A DNA stretch of 64,000 nt from Streptomyces poonensis (GCF_014650915.1 NZ_BMVW01000016.1:62001-126000), one strand, 5' to 3'. Counted from the stretch's first letter, positions 44,084 through 52,903 are shown. Made by a program: numbers and translations. The notes: generated from the sequence alone by a model not told the origin.

Positions 44084-45309
44084 GGATCGCCATGGTGTCC
44101 GAGCACGCGAGCCCCCTCGCCGCGCTCGGCGGCCCCGACGCCGGAGGCCAGAACGTGTACGTGGCCCGCCTGTCCGAGGAGCTGTCCACGCGTGGGCACG
44201 ACGTCACCGTCTACACCCGGCGGGACTCACGCCGGCTCCCGGAGCGGGTGCGCATGCCCGGCGGGACGACGGTCGTGCACGTACCGGCCGGGCCACCGGA
44301 ACCCCTCCCCAAGGACGAGCTGTTCCCGCACATGCCCGCCTTCGGCGCCCGCCTCGCGCGCGCGTGGGACGACGAGCGGCCCGACGCGGTGCACGCCCAC
44401 TTCTGGATGTCCGGCATGGCCGCGCGGATCGGCGCCCACGCCCAGGGCATCCCGGTCGTGCAGACCTTCCACGCCCTCGGCACGGTCAAGCGCCGCCACC
44501 AGGGCCGGCTGGACACCAGCCCGTACGAACGGATCGGCGTCGAACGGCACCTCGGGCGCACCTGCGGACGCGTCCTCGCCACCTGCACCGACGAGGTCTA
44601 CGAGCTCGCCGACATGGGCGTGCCGCCGCAGCAGGTGTCGGTCGTGCCGTGCGGCGTGGACGTCGAGCACTTCCACCCGCAGGGCCCGACCGGTACGGCA
44701 CCCGCGCGCGAGCGGCGGCGGCGTCTGCTCGCGACCGGCCGGCTCGTCCCGCGCAAGGGCTTCGACCAGGCGATCCGCGCCCTCGGCGCCCTCGTCGACG
44801 ACGGCCCCGACACCGAACTCCTCATCGCGGGCGGCCCCGAGGCCGCGCTGCTGGACACCGACCCCGAGGCGGAGCGGCTGTGGCACATCGCCGACCGGGC
44901 CGGCGTACGGGACCGGGTACGGCTCCTCGGCGCCGTCGACCCGGCGGACATGCCCGCCCTGGTCCGCAGCGCCGACGTGGTGCTGTGCGTCCCCGCGTAC
45001 GAGCCGTTCGGCATCGTGCCGCTGGAGGCCATGGCGTGCGGGGTGCCGGTGCTCGCCACCGACGTGGGCGGACACCGCGACACGGTCGCCGACAAGGTGA
45101 CCGGGCGGCTCGTGCCGCCCGGCGACCCCGGCGCCGTCGCCCGCGCCGCACGCGGCCTGCTCGACGACGAGCGGCTGCGGCGGCGCATGGGCCGCGCGGG
45201 CCGCGAGCGGGTCCTCGCGCGCTTCACCTGGCAGCGCGTCGCGGACGGGGCGGAACAGGTCTACCGGCGGGTTGCGGTCGGCCACGCGGTGCCGTCGGAG
45301 GTGGCGTGA
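44080..45309 (+). CDS. Glycosyltransferase family 4
   Basis: A 409-residue GT4 enzyme. MRIAMVSEHASPLAALGGPD and GGQNVYVARLSEELSTRGHD form the N-terminal domain, much like sucrose-phosphate synthase and MshA relatives. The C-terminal domain has RLVPRKGFDQAIRAL and the retaining donor-site motif PAYEPFGIVPLEAMACGVPV (E-x7-E). It overlaps the preceding gene (ATGA) and the next (TGATG). Donor sugar is not evident. Confidence 0.88.
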   Translation: MRIAMVSEHASPLAALGGPDAGGQNVYVARLSEELSTRGHDVTVYTRRDSRRLPERVRMPGGTTVVHVPAGPPEPLPKDELFPHMPAFGARLARAWDDERPDAVHAHFWMSGMAARIGAHAQGIPVVQTFHALGTVKRRHQGRLDTSPYERIGVERHLGRTCGRVLATCTDEVYELADMGVPPQQVSVVPCGVDVEHFHPQGPTGTAPARERRRRLLATGRLVPRKGFDQAIRALGALVDDGPDTELLIAGGPEAALLDTDPEAERLWHIADRAGVRDRVRLLGAVDPADMPALVRSADVVLCVPAYEPFGIVPLEAMACGVPVLATDVGGHRDTVADKVTGRLVPPGDPGAVARAARGLLDDERLRRRMGRAGRERVLARFTWQRVADGAEQVYRRVAVGHAVPSEVA

Positions 45310-45932
45310 TGAAACGGATCGAGCAGACCCGCGGCCGGGCCGTCGCGATCCCGGAGCCCGTGGCCGGGCACTGCGACGAACTGCTGGAGGCGCTCGGCGC
45401 GTTCCGTGACTCGGCGGGCGTCACGGCACGCTGGGGCGCGCAACTGGCCCGGACCCTCTCCGCCGGCGGCCGGCTGCTCGCCGCGGGCAACGGCGGCAGC
45501 GCGGCCCAGGCCCAGCACCTGACCGCCGAGCTCGTCGGCCGCTACCGCACCGACCGGCCGGCGTTCTCCGCGATCGCGCTGCACGCCGACACCTCCAGCA
45601 CCACGGCCATCGCCAACGACTACGGCGTGCACGAGGTGTTCTCCCGCCAGGTCCGCGCACACGGCCGCCCCGGCGACGTCCTCGTCCTGCTGTCCACCAG
45701 CGGGGCCAGCGCCAACCTGCTGTCCGCGGCCGACGCGGGCCGGGCCGCCGGACTGCGCGTGTGGGCCCTCACCGGACCCGCGCCCAACCCGCTCGCCGCC
45801 GGCAGCGACGAGACACTCAGCGTCGAGGCCCCGTCCCCCGCCACCGTGCAGGAACTGCACCTGGTCGCGGTGCACATGCTGTGCGCGGCGTTCGACGCTG
45901 CCCTGGAGAACGGAGGCCGGACCCATGGCTGA
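45309..45932 (+). CDS. gmhA: Sedoheptulose-7-phosphate isomerase (GmhA-like, SIS domain)
   Basis: A 207-residue SIS-domain protein. LLAAGNGGSAAQAQHLTAEL (about residues 56-75) and VLVLLSTSGASANLLSAAD are the sugar-phosphate binding loops; the pattern GNGGSAA-x-AQH and the C-terminal HLVAVHMLCAAFD are typical of GmhA/DiaA. It converts sedoheptulose 7-phosphate to D-glycero-D-manno-heptose 7-phosphate, the first heptose-pathway step. DiaA-like roles are less likely given the HldE gene immediately after, which it overlaps by 8 bases. Confidence 0.87.
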   Translation: MKRIEQTRGRAVAIPEPVAGHCDELLEALGAFRDSAGVTARWGAQLARTLSAGGRLLAAGNGGSAAQAQHLTAELVGRYRTDRPAFSAIALHADTSSTTAIANDYGVHEVFSRQVRAHGRPGDVLVLLSTSGASANLLSAADAGRAAGLRVWALTGPAPNPLAAGSDETLSVEAPSPATVQELHLVAVHMLCAAFDAALENGGRTHG

Positions 45933-47445
45933 CCGCACCGCACCCCCGCGCGCGGGCCGGGCGCCCCTGCTCGTCGTCGGCGACGCCCTGCTCGACCGCG
46001 ACCTGACCGGCACCGCCGAACGGCTCGCCCCCGACGCGCCCGTCCCCGTGGTGGCGGACTGCGCCGAGCGCGTACGGCCCGGCGGCGCCGCCCTCGCCGC
46101 CTGCCTCGCCGCCCGTGACGGCCGGGACGTCACCCTCGTCACCGGCCTGGGCGACGACCCGGCCGGCCGGGCGCTGCGCCGGCTCCTGGAACCCTGGGTG
46201 CACGTGATCGCCCTGCCCCTGTCCGGGAGCCTGCCCGAGAAGACCCGCGTCCTCGCCCAGGGACAGCCCGTCCTGCGCCTGGACCGGGGCTCCGGCCGCG
46301 CCCACGAGGCGACCGACGAGGCCCGCCGGGCACTCCGCTCGGCACGCGCCGTGCTGGTCGCGGACTACGGGCGCGGCGCGGCCGACGCCCTGCGCGACAC
46401 CCTCGCCGAGAGCCCGCCGGCCGTGTGGGACCCGCACCCGCGCGGTGGCGCCCCGGTACAGGGCACCCGGCTGGTCACCCCGTCGGCCCGGGAGGCCCGC
46501 CGCTTCGCCGCAGCCTCGACCGGACCGACGGTCCCGACCGGACCGGCGTCCCCGACCGGACCACCGTCCCAGGCCGGACCGGAGACACCGCCGGAGACGG
46601 GCCCGGACCCCCGGTCCCGCGCGGGCGGCCTGCGCACCGCCGCACAGGACGCCGCCACCCTGGTCCGGCGGTGGCGGGCCGGAGCCGTCGCCGTCACCCT
46701 CGGCGCACGCGGCGCGCTGCTGTCGTACGGCGACTGCCCGCTGCTCGTGCCCGCGCCCGAGGAGCACCACGGGGACAGCTGCGGCGCGGGCGACCGGTTC
46801 GCCGCCACCGCCGCCGGGCTCCTCGCGGAGGGGGCGCTGACCGACGAGGCCGTGGCGGGCGCGGTGGCCGCGGCGACCGCGTTCGTGGCCGCGGGCGGAG
46901 CCGGCGCGCTCACCCGGACCGATGCCGCGGACGGGCCAGCCGGCCCCGCGACCGCGACAGGGACGGAAGGCCACGACCCGCACCGGCTCGTCGCCCGCGT
47001 CCGCGCGGCCGGCGGCACCGTCGTCGCCGCGGGCGGCTGCTTCGACCTGCTGCACGCCGGCCACGTGGGCCTGCTCCAGGCCGCCCGGCGCATCGGCGAC
47101 TGCCTGGTCGTGTGCGTGAACTCCGACGCGTCGGTCCGCCGCCGCAAGGGCGACGGCCGCCCCGTCACCCCCCTCGCCGACCGGGTCCGCGTGCTGCGCG
47201 CCCTGGAGTGCGTGGACGCCGTCGCCGTCTTCGACGAGGACACCCCCGAACGGCTGCTCGGCGCGCTCCGCCCGGACGTGTGGGTCAAGGGCGGCGACTA
47301 CGCCCGCGGCGACCTCCCCGAAGCCGCGCTCCTGGAGAGCTGGGGCGGCCAGACCGTCCTGCTGCCGTATCTGGACGGCCGCTCGACCACCCGGCTCGCG
47401 GCGCGGGCGGCGGCGTCGGTGACGGCCGGAGGCGGTGCGCCATGA
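45925..47445 (+). CDS. hldE: Bifunctional heptose-7-phosphate kinase / heptose-1-phosphate nucleotidyltransferase (HldE-like)
   Basis: A 506-residue fusion. The N-terminal PfkB kinase (about 10-330) has LLVVGDALLDRDLTGTAERL at the start and SCGAGDRFAA with the catalytic Asp. The C-terminal nucleotidyltransferase (about 350-490) has GGCFDLLHAGHVGLLQAAR with the HxGH motif, RRRKGDGRPVTPLADRV and LRPDVWVKGGDY, as in HldE. A Pro/Thr/Gly-rich stretch of about 35 residues near 193-230 (TGPTVPTGPASPTGPPSQ) interrupts the kinase domain and is unusual. Sequential action with GmhB yields NDP-heptose, ADP if like E. coli HldE. Confidence 0.88.
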   Translation: MADRTAPPRAGRAPLLVVGDALLDRDLTGTAERLAPDAPVPVVADCAERVRPGGAALAACLAARDGRDVTLVTGLGDDPAGRALRRLLEPWVHVIALPLSGSLPEKTRVLAQGQPVLRLDRGSGRAHEATDEARRALRSARAVLVADYGRGAADALRDTLAESPPAVWDPHPRGGAPVQGTRLVTPSAREARRFAAASTGPTVPTGPASPTGPPSQAGPETPPETGPDPRSRAGGLRTAAQDAATLVRRWRAGAVAVTLGARGALLSYGDCPLLVPAPEEHHGDSCGAGDRFAATAAGLLAEGALTDEAVAGAVAAATAFVAAGGAGALTRTDAADGPAGPATATGTEGHDPHRLVARVRAAGGTVVAAGGCFDLLHAGHVGLLQAARRIGDCLVVCVNSDASVRRRKGDGRPVTPLADRVRVLRALECVDAVAVFDEDTPERLLGALRPDVWVKGGDYARGDLPEAALLESWGGQTVLLPYLDGRSTTRLAARAAASVTAGGGAP

Positions 47446-48530
47446 CCGCACTCCCGCCCCCCGAACTCGCGGCCGCCCCCGAGCCGGTCCGTCCGGCCAT
47501 CCTCGTCCTGCGCGCCCTCGGCCTCGGCGACCTCCTCGCCGCCGTGCCCGCCCTGCGCGCCCTGCGCCGCGCCTTCCCCCCGTACGAGATGGTCCTCGCC
47601 GCCCCGGAGGAGCTGGCCCCGGCGGCCGCGGCGACCGGGGCCGTGGACCGGCTGCTGCCCGCCGCCGCCCCCGGCCGGGCGGTGCCCCGCACCCTGGACT
47701 GGCCGGGCCCGCCCCCCGAGATCGGGGTCGACCTGCACGGCAACGGGCAGGCCAGCCACCGGCTGCTGCGCACCGTACGGCCGCGCAAGGTGCTCGCCTT
47801 CGCCGCCCCCGACGGCCCGCTGTGGCAGGTCGAGGAGCACGAACGGGACCGCTGGTGCAGATTCCTGCGGTGGTACGGCATCCCGGCCGACCCCACCGAT
47901 CTGCGGCTGCCGCATCCGGGGGTGCCGTCCCCGGCCCCCGGCGCCGTGGTCGTGCACCCCGGCGCGGGCGCCCCCGCCCGCTGCTGGCCCGCCGAACGGT
48001 ACGCGCACATCGCCGCGGAGCTGCGCGCCCGCGGTCACCGCGTCGTGGTCACCGGCGGACCGGACGAGGAGGAGCTGGTGACGGAGGTCGCCAAGCGGGC
48101 CGACCTGCCGGAGACGGACACGTTCGCCGGGCCGCCCGCCGGCCCGGCCGGCACCACCGGGCGCGGTGCGGAGGACCCCGCCGGGGTGCCGGCGTCCGGC
48201 GGGCTGTCCTTCCCGTCGCTGTCCGCGCTCGTCGCGGAGGCCCGCGCGGTGGTCAGCGGCGACACCGGCATCGCCCACCTCGCAGTCGCGCACACCACCC
48301 CGTCCGTGACCCTCTTCGGCCCGGTCCCGCCCGACGAGTGGGGCCCGCCCCGCCACCCGCGCCACCAGGCCCTGTGGCGGCCGGACCAGCGGCGGCACGG
48401 CAACCCGCACGGCCGGGCACCGGACCCGGCGCTGCTGCGCATCCAGCCCGACGACGTCCTGCGCGCACTGGACGAGGTCGAGGCGCCTCCCGGGACCCGG
48501 GAGCCGGAGACCGGGAGCCGGACATCATGA
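47442..48530 (+). CDS. Glycosyltransferase family 9 (second heptosyltransferase-like)
   Basis: A 362-residue GT9 protein. It opens AILVLRALGLGDLLAAVPAL, has IGVDLHGNGQASHRLLRTVR and VVVHPGAGAPARCWPAERYA, and closes with ARAVVSGDTGIAHLAVAHTT and VTLFGPVPPDEWGP. These are the donor- and acceptor-site motifs of heptosyltransferase relatives. An approximately 30-residue Gly/Pro/Ala insertion lies near 225-255. Two GT9 enzymes in one operon suggest two heptose additions or two acceptors. ATGA overlaps on both sides. Confidence 0.87.
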   Translation: MTALPPPELAAAPEPVRPAILVLRALGLGDLLAAVPALRALRRAFPPYEMVLAAPEELAPAAAATGAVDRLLPAAAPGRAVPRTLDWPGPPPEIGVDLHGNGQASHRLLRTVRPRKVLAFAAPDGPLWQVEEHERDRWCRFLRWYGIPADPTDLRLPHPGVPSPAPGAVVVHPGAGAPARCWPAERYAHIAAELRARGHRVVVTGGPDEEELVTEVAKRADLPETDTFAGPPAGPAGTTGRGAEDPAGVPASGGLSFPSLSALVAEARAVVSGDTGIAHLAVAHTTPSVTLFGPVPPDEWGPPRHPRHQALWRPDQRRHGNPHGRAPDPALLRIQPDDVLRALDEVEAPPGTREPETGSRTS

Positions 48531-49435
48531 GCGCCGACGCGCACCGTACGACGGACCTCACGGCGGACCTCACGGTGGTGATCGCCACCCGCAACCGCCG
48601 TGACTCCCTCGCCCGCACCCTCGACCAGTTGCGCGCCCTCCCCGACCGGCCCGCCGTCCTGGTCGCCGACAACGCCTCCACCGACGGCACCCGCGACCTG
48701 GTCGCCCGCCGCCACCCGGAGGTCCGCGTCCTCGCCCTGCCCGTCAACCGCGGCGCCCTCGCCCGCAACCACGGCGTCCGTGCCGCAAGCACCCCGTACG
48801 TGGCGTTCAGCGACGACGACTCCTGGTGGGCGCCGGACGCCCTGCGCACCGCCGTCCGCCTGCTGGCGGACCACCCCCGCCTGGGCCTGATCTCCGCCCG
48901 CACCCTGGTCGGCCCCGCCGAACGCCCGGACCCGCTCAACGAGGTCATGGCCGCCTCACCGCTCGGCCGCGCCCACGACCTCCCGGGCACCCAGGTCCTC
49001 GGCTACCTCGCCTGCGCCGCCGTCGCCCGCCGCGAGGCGTACCTCGACGCCGGCGGCTACCACCCGCTGCTGTTCTTCGGCGGCGAGGAGACCCTCCTCG
49101 CGTACGACCTCGCCGCCCGCGGCTGGGGCGTCACGCACTGCCCGGAGGTGGTCGCCCACCACCACCCCGACCCGGCGGCCCGCACCGGGCGCCCGGCCAG
49201 GATGCGCCGCAACGCCCTGCTCACGGTCTGGCTGCGCCGCTCCCTGCCCCTGGCGCTCGACCGCACCCGCGCCCTGGCGGCCGAGGCCCACCGCGACCCC
49301 ACGGCCCGCAGGGCGCTCGGCGAGACCCTCACCCGTGTCCCGGCCGCCCTGCGGGCCCGCAGGGCCCTGCCGCCGCACGTCGAACGGGCGGCGCGGCTGC
49401 TGGACGACGTCAGGAGGGCCTCCCATGAGCGATGA
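48527..49435 (+). CDS. Glycosyltransferase family 2
   Basis: A 302-residue GT-A enzyme with VVIATRNRRDSLARTLDQL, LVADNASTDGTRDLVAR, the DxD in FSDDDSWWAPDAL and the GGEETLLAYDLAARGW acceptor motif. It is closely related to the next gene, pointing to a tandem duplication. Coupled by ATGA to the GT9 gene before it; it overlaps the following gene by 11 bases. Confidence 0.87.
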   Translation: MSADAHRTTDLTADLTVVIATRNRRDSLARTLDQLRALPDRPAVLVADNASTDGTRDLVARRHPEVRVLALPVNRGALARNHGVRAASTPYVAFSDDDSWWAPDALRTAVRLLADHPRLGLISARTLVGPAERPDPLNEVMAASPLGRAHDLPGTQVLGYLACAAVARREAYLDAGGYHPLLFFGGEETLLAYDLAARGWGVTHCPEVVAHHHPDPAARTGRPARMRRNALLTVWLRRSLPLALDRTRALAAEAHRDPTARRALGETLTRVPAALRARRALPPHVERAARLLDDVRRASHER

Positions 49436-50321
49436 CCGCACGACCGTCGTCGTCATCACCCACAACCGCCGCGCCGAACTCCTGCGCACCCTCGACCGGC
49501 TCACCCGGCTGCCGGAGAGACCGCCGGTGATCGTGACGGACAACGCCTCCACGGACGGCACCGCCGACGCGGTCGCCCGCCACTTCCCCGACGTCACCCT
49601 GCTGCGGCCCGGCCGCAACCTCGGCGCCATCGGCCGCAACCTGGCCGTGCACCAGGTCCGCACGCCCTACGTGGCCTTCTGCGACGACGACTCCTGGTGG
49701 GCGCCCGGGTCCCTCGCGGGCGCCGCCGACCTGCTGGACCGCCACGAGAGGCTGGCGACGGTCACGGCGCGCATCGTGGTGGAACCGGACGGCACCGAGG
49801 ACCCGATCGTCGAGGAACTGCGCGACTCGCCCGTACCCGGCCCGGCCTGGCTGCCCGGACCGGCCCTCGGCTCGTTCCTGGCCGCCGCCACGTCCCTGCG
49901 CACGGCGGCGTTCCGCGCCGCGGGCGGCTTCGACCCGCGGCTGTGGCTGGGCGGCGAGGAGGAACTCCTCGCGGTGGACCTGGCGACGAAGGGCTGGTGG
50001 CTGACGTACGCGGACGACCTGACGATCCATCACCACCCGTCGCTGCTGAGGGACTCGACGCTCCGCAGGACGCACGGGCTGCGCAACACCCTGTGGTTCA
50101 CCTGGCTCCGCCGCCCGGTGCGCACCGCCACCCGCCGGACCCTCCATCTCGCCCGCACGGTGCCCCGGGACACCGCCTCCCTCCGGGCCTTCGGCCTGGC
50201 GGCGGCGGGGCTGCCGTGGGTGGTGCGGGAGCGCCGCGTCGTACCGCGGGAGATCGAGAGCCGGCTGCGGCTGCTGGACGAGACACAGCGGCGGTCGAAG
50301 GCCCGGCGCTATACGGGGTGA
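49425..50321 (+). CDS. Glycosyltransferase family 2 (paralogue of the preceding gene)
   Basis: A 298-residue GT-A enzyme: VVVITHNRRAELLRTLDRL, IVTDNASTDGTADAVAR, FCDDDSWWAPGSL (DxD) and GGEEELLAVDLATKGW. The near-identical motif spacing to its neighbour indicates paralogy, with a changed acceptor region (PAWLPGPALGSFLAAATSL). AGGAGGG precedes the ATG at 49425 by about eight bases. It is the last gene of the operon and is followed by a strong hairpin. Confidence 0.87.
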   Translation: MSDDRTTVVVITHNRRAELLRTLDRLTRLPERPPVIVTDNASTDGTADAVARHFPDVTLLRPGRNLGAIGRNLAVHQVRTPYVAFCDDDSWWAPGSLAGAADLLDRHERLATVTARIVVEPDGTEDPIVEELRDSPVPGPAWLPGPALGSFLAAATSLRTAAFRAAGGFDPRLWLGGEEELLAVDLATKGWWLTYADDLTIHHHPSLLRDSTLRRTHGLRNTLWFTWLRRPVRTATRRTLHLARTVPRDTASLRAFGLAAAGLPWVVRERRVVPREIESRLRLLDETQRRSKARRYTG

Positions 50322-50334
50322 GCCGGACGAGCGC

Positions 50335-50361
50335 CGGGCGGCCACGCATCGTGGCCGCCCG
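50335..50361. terminator. Hairpin terminator ending the glycan operon
   Basis: CGGGCGGCCACG (50335-50346) and CGTGGCCGCCCG (50350-50361) form a perfect 12-bp stem with a CAT loop between convergent genes. Confidence 0.85.
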
Positions 50362-50381
50362 ACGTGTGCTCCGACGGCTCC

Positions 50382-50579
50382 TCAGTCGTTCCCCGGCCGT
50401 TCTCCCTTGGGGCCGCGGCCGCGCTCGGTGCGCGGGCCCCGGCTGCGCAGGCCCTCCTCCTCCTGCAGGCGTTCGTTGGCCTGCGCGTCGGCCTCCTGGC
50501 CGGAGATTCCCGACTGTTCGAGTTCCTTGCGCAATCGGGCGCGCCGAACGTCGTACTTCTTGCTTCCGGGCTCGGGCAC
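50382..50579 (-). CDS. Small conserved charged protein
   Basis: A 65-residue, highly charged protein (PEPGSKKYDVRRARLRKELE, QSGISGQEADAQANERLQ, then a basic RGPRTERGRGPKGE tail). The composition and helix pattern recur in a small conserved Streptomyces family without a known function. The GTG at 50579 is preferred since AGGAGG lies eight bases upstream; a GTG three codons earlier abuts that site. It may bind nucleic acid, judging only from charge. Confidence 0.6.
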   Translation of the reverse strand: MPEPGSKKYDVRRARLRKELEQSGISGQEADAQANERLQEEEGLRSRGPRTERGRGPKGERPGND

Positions 50580-50646
50580 GACGATCACCTCCTGAGCGGC
50601 CGGGTGCCCCTGGCCCCACGGGGCAAAACGCTCGTACGGTGCCGTA

Positions 50647-50982
50647 CTACTCCGCCTCGCGGCGCCGCTCCGCCGGCTCCGACCAGCGGCACAGCAGCCG
50701 GAAGACCGCGTACAGCGTCACGGGCCACATGAGGGCGAAGGCCCAGATGACGCCCGGCTCGGAGGTGCGTATGCCGGTCACCATCAGGACGATGGACACG
50801 GCGAGGCAGAAAGCGACGGTGACCGGATGGGGCCGGTACGCCGCGACGGGCGCCAGAAGGGACCGCCGCCGCTTCAGCCGGAGGGTGCGCAACTGGCGGT
50901 CGAGGCGCCGGTCCCGGCGCAGCTCCGCCTCCATCTCGTCCAGGATGCGCTGCTCGTGGTGGGGGAGTCGGCCGATCGTCAC
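50647..50982 (-). CDS. DUF3040-family membrane protein
   Basis: A 111-residue protein whose start (GRLPHHEQRILDEMEAELRR) is the signature of DUF3040, a small actinobacterial family. Two membrane spans follow at about 50-68 and 76-95, with cytoplasmic tails. The GTG at 50982 has GGAGG eight bases upstream. Function unknown. Confidence 0.82.
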   Translation of the reverse strand: MTIGRLPHHEQRILDEMEAELRRDRRLDRQLRTLRLKRRRSLLAPVAAYRPHPVTVAFCLAVSIVLMVTGIRTSEPGVIWAFALMWPVTLYAVFRLLCRWSEPAERRREAE

Positions 50983-51066
50983 TGTCGTTGCCTCCGGAGC
51001 CGTCGGTGCCAGCCCGTTCCGTGTGCCCTTCCCCGACGTGGCCTAACGCCCGCGCGCGGGGGCCGT

Positions 51067-51987
51067 TCAGAGGGCGGAGAGGAGCTCGTCGGCGTTGTCG
51101 GGCACGGCGCCCGCGGCGAAGCCGTCGCGGATCCGGCGGGCGGCCTCCGGACCGGTCGACAGACACCAGTTCCACCACCCCTCCAGCCGGTCGGCGTCGA
51201 GGTGTTCGGCCGCGACGAGCGCGGGCCAGCCGCACGCGTGCGCCTGCGCGGTCACCTTCGCACCGCCCGCGACGGGATCCACGGCCAGCACCGGTACCCC
51301 GGTCCGCAGTCCGAGCACCAGCCCGTGCAGCCGGTCGGTGACGATCAGATCCAGCCGCGCCAGGACGGACTCCAACTGCTCCGGTGTGGCGCTCAGCCGC
51401 CAGTCGTGCGCGTCGAGCCGCGTCTCCAGTTCGATCCGCGCGCAGTCCTTGCCGCCGAGCCACCGGGTCACCCCGTCGGCGACCCACTCGTGGCGCCGCA
51501 GCGCGCCGTACTCCCCCTGCCCATGCGTGAGGATCACCCCGACGACGGGCGGCGCGGCTCGCGCGGGTGCCCGGGCGGCCAGGTCCGCCACCGGCTCGCC
51601 CTCCGGGGTGTCCCGCGCCAGCACCCGGTGGAAACCGGCCACCGCCGGATCGCGCGCGTCGAGCACCGACACCCCCACGGCGATCCGCACACAGTGCCGG
51701 AACCGCCGGTGCAGTTCGGTGACCTGCTCGCCGTGCAGGGGGCCGCAGACAAAGAGGAGATGCGAGTACGCCCGCGGCCGTACGTGCTCCATGTGCAGGT
51801 GCCCCGGCCGGAACCCGGCGCTCCACACCACGTCGTACGCCAGTCCGGCGCGCCCGAGCACGTCCTCCACCCGCCGCAGCGCGAGGACGTCCCCGGCGGT
51901 GGCCTCACCGTCCCGGAAACTGAACCATCCGGTCACCAGAATTCTCCGTCGCACCGCGCCACGGGTTCCCCTCCGGCGGGAGGCCAT
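51067..51987 (-). CDS. Polysaccharide pyruvyl transferase-family protein
   Basis: A 306-residue protein of the CsaB/PssM-like fold. ILVTGWFSFRDGEATAGDVL begins the first Rossmann half, and the diagnostic LDLIVTDRLHGLVLGLRTGV (about residues 225-245) ends in VPVLAVDPV. Pyruvyl transferases add ketal-linked pyruvate to glycans from PEP. With the glycan operon only 700 bases away it may modify that product, but it is separated by two unrelated genes and a terminator. The ATG at 51987 has only a weak site upstream, so the exact start is open. Confidence 0.75.
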   Translation of the reverse strand: MASRRRGTRGAVRRRILVTGWFSFRDGEATAGDVLALRRVEDVLGRAGLAYDVVWSAGFRPGHLHMEHVRPRAYSHLLFVCGPLHGEQVTELHRRFRHCVRIAVGVSVLDARDPAVAGFHRVLARDTPEGEPVADLAARAPARAAPPVVGVILTHGQGEYGALRRHEWVADGVTRWLGGKDCARIELETRLDAHDWRLSATPEQLESVLARLDLIVTDRLHGLVLGLRTGVPVLAVDPVAGGAKVTAQAHACGWPALVAAEHLDADRLEGWWNWCLSTGPEAARRIRDGFAAGAVPDNADELLSAL

Positions 51988-52150
51988 GTCAGCCACACCT
52001 GTCGTCGTGCGAGGAGGCGGGTCGAGGCGGTTGGGGCCACCCGGGACACCGGGGCCGGACCGGATGCGAGAATCCGGTCCGGGTGGCGCGCGGCGCCGTG
52101 GCACGGTGGCTGGTGGGGGCGGCCGCGGGAGAACAGAAAGGGGCGTGGCC

Positions 52151-52573
52151 GTGATCGAGTGGGCGCGGCTCAGCAGTGGGGCACGGGCCGTTCCGGAGCC
52201 CATGGGAACGCCGTACGTCTGGTCCGCGGCCTTCGTCGGCGCGCTGGTGATGATGGTGGTCTTCACCCTGCTCGGCGGGATCGGCCGGCCGACGCCCGCC
52301 CTGGTGGCGCTGTCCGTGCTCGCCGCGCTGCTCGGCCTGTGCGCGCGGTTCGTCGCCGCGCCCGGCACGGCCGTGCTGTGCTGGCTGTTCCTGAACGGCT
52401 TCGGCATACCGCCCGCGGGGACGCTGTCCTGGGCCGGCGACCGCGACGGCTTCTGGCTCGCCTGCCTGCTCACGGCGGCCCTCAGCGGCACGGCCGTGGC
52501 CCGGGTCGTGAACGCCCGTGCCGCCTACCGCCGCATCACCCCGCACGGCCCGGCGGGCGGCCCCTTCATCTGA
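52151..52573 (+). CDS. Hypothetical membrane protein, four spans
   Basis: A 140-residue protein with about four membrane spans (around residues 24-44, 50-65, 68-84 and 98-116), laid out like the DUF4118 sensor module of some KdpD-like kinases but without any kinase part. GTPYVWSAAFVGALVMMVVF opens the first span. AAAGGGG lies about eight bases before the GTG at 52151; a GTG two codons earlier is an alternative. It is divergent from the pyruvyl-transferase gene. Confidence 0.6.
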   Translation: MIEWARLSSGARAVPEPMGTPYVWSAAFVGALVMMVVFTLLGGIGRPTPALVALSVLAALLGLCARFVAAPGTAVLCWLFLNGFGIPPAGTLSWAGDRDGFWLACLLTAALSGTAVARVVNARAAYRRITPHGPAGGPFI

Positions 52574-52903
52574 CGCCGACGACGCCGACGCCGACGCCGT
52601 ACGAGCGGTGATCAGCGGCGTGGGTACTCGCCGGACGCACCGACAGCGACGGCGGAGGTGGAACGTGACGACCCCGGCAGAACGGCCCGGAGGCGACCGG
52701 ACCACGTCGGAGCGGCCCGTGCCGGACCGCATCGCCGGCCCATAGGCGTCCTGGACCGGCTCGCGGGCACGGTGCCGCCCCGGCTGGTCCGCGTGGATCC
52801 CCGGTCCGCCCCTGTGGCCCGGCACGCCACCGTGCACCCGGCTCCGCGGGCGACCAGCGGATGACCAACGGCTGACCAGCGACTGAGGGCGGTCCTGGGA
52901 GGC
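52574..52903. other. Intergenic region, no gene supported
   Basis: About 330 bases between the four-span protein gene and the 24-bp repeat block. Frames here have random GC-rich compositions (Arg/Pro/Ala) and no usable starts. It may contain a terminator: short G/C inverted repeats are present but none is outstanding. Confidence 0.4.
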
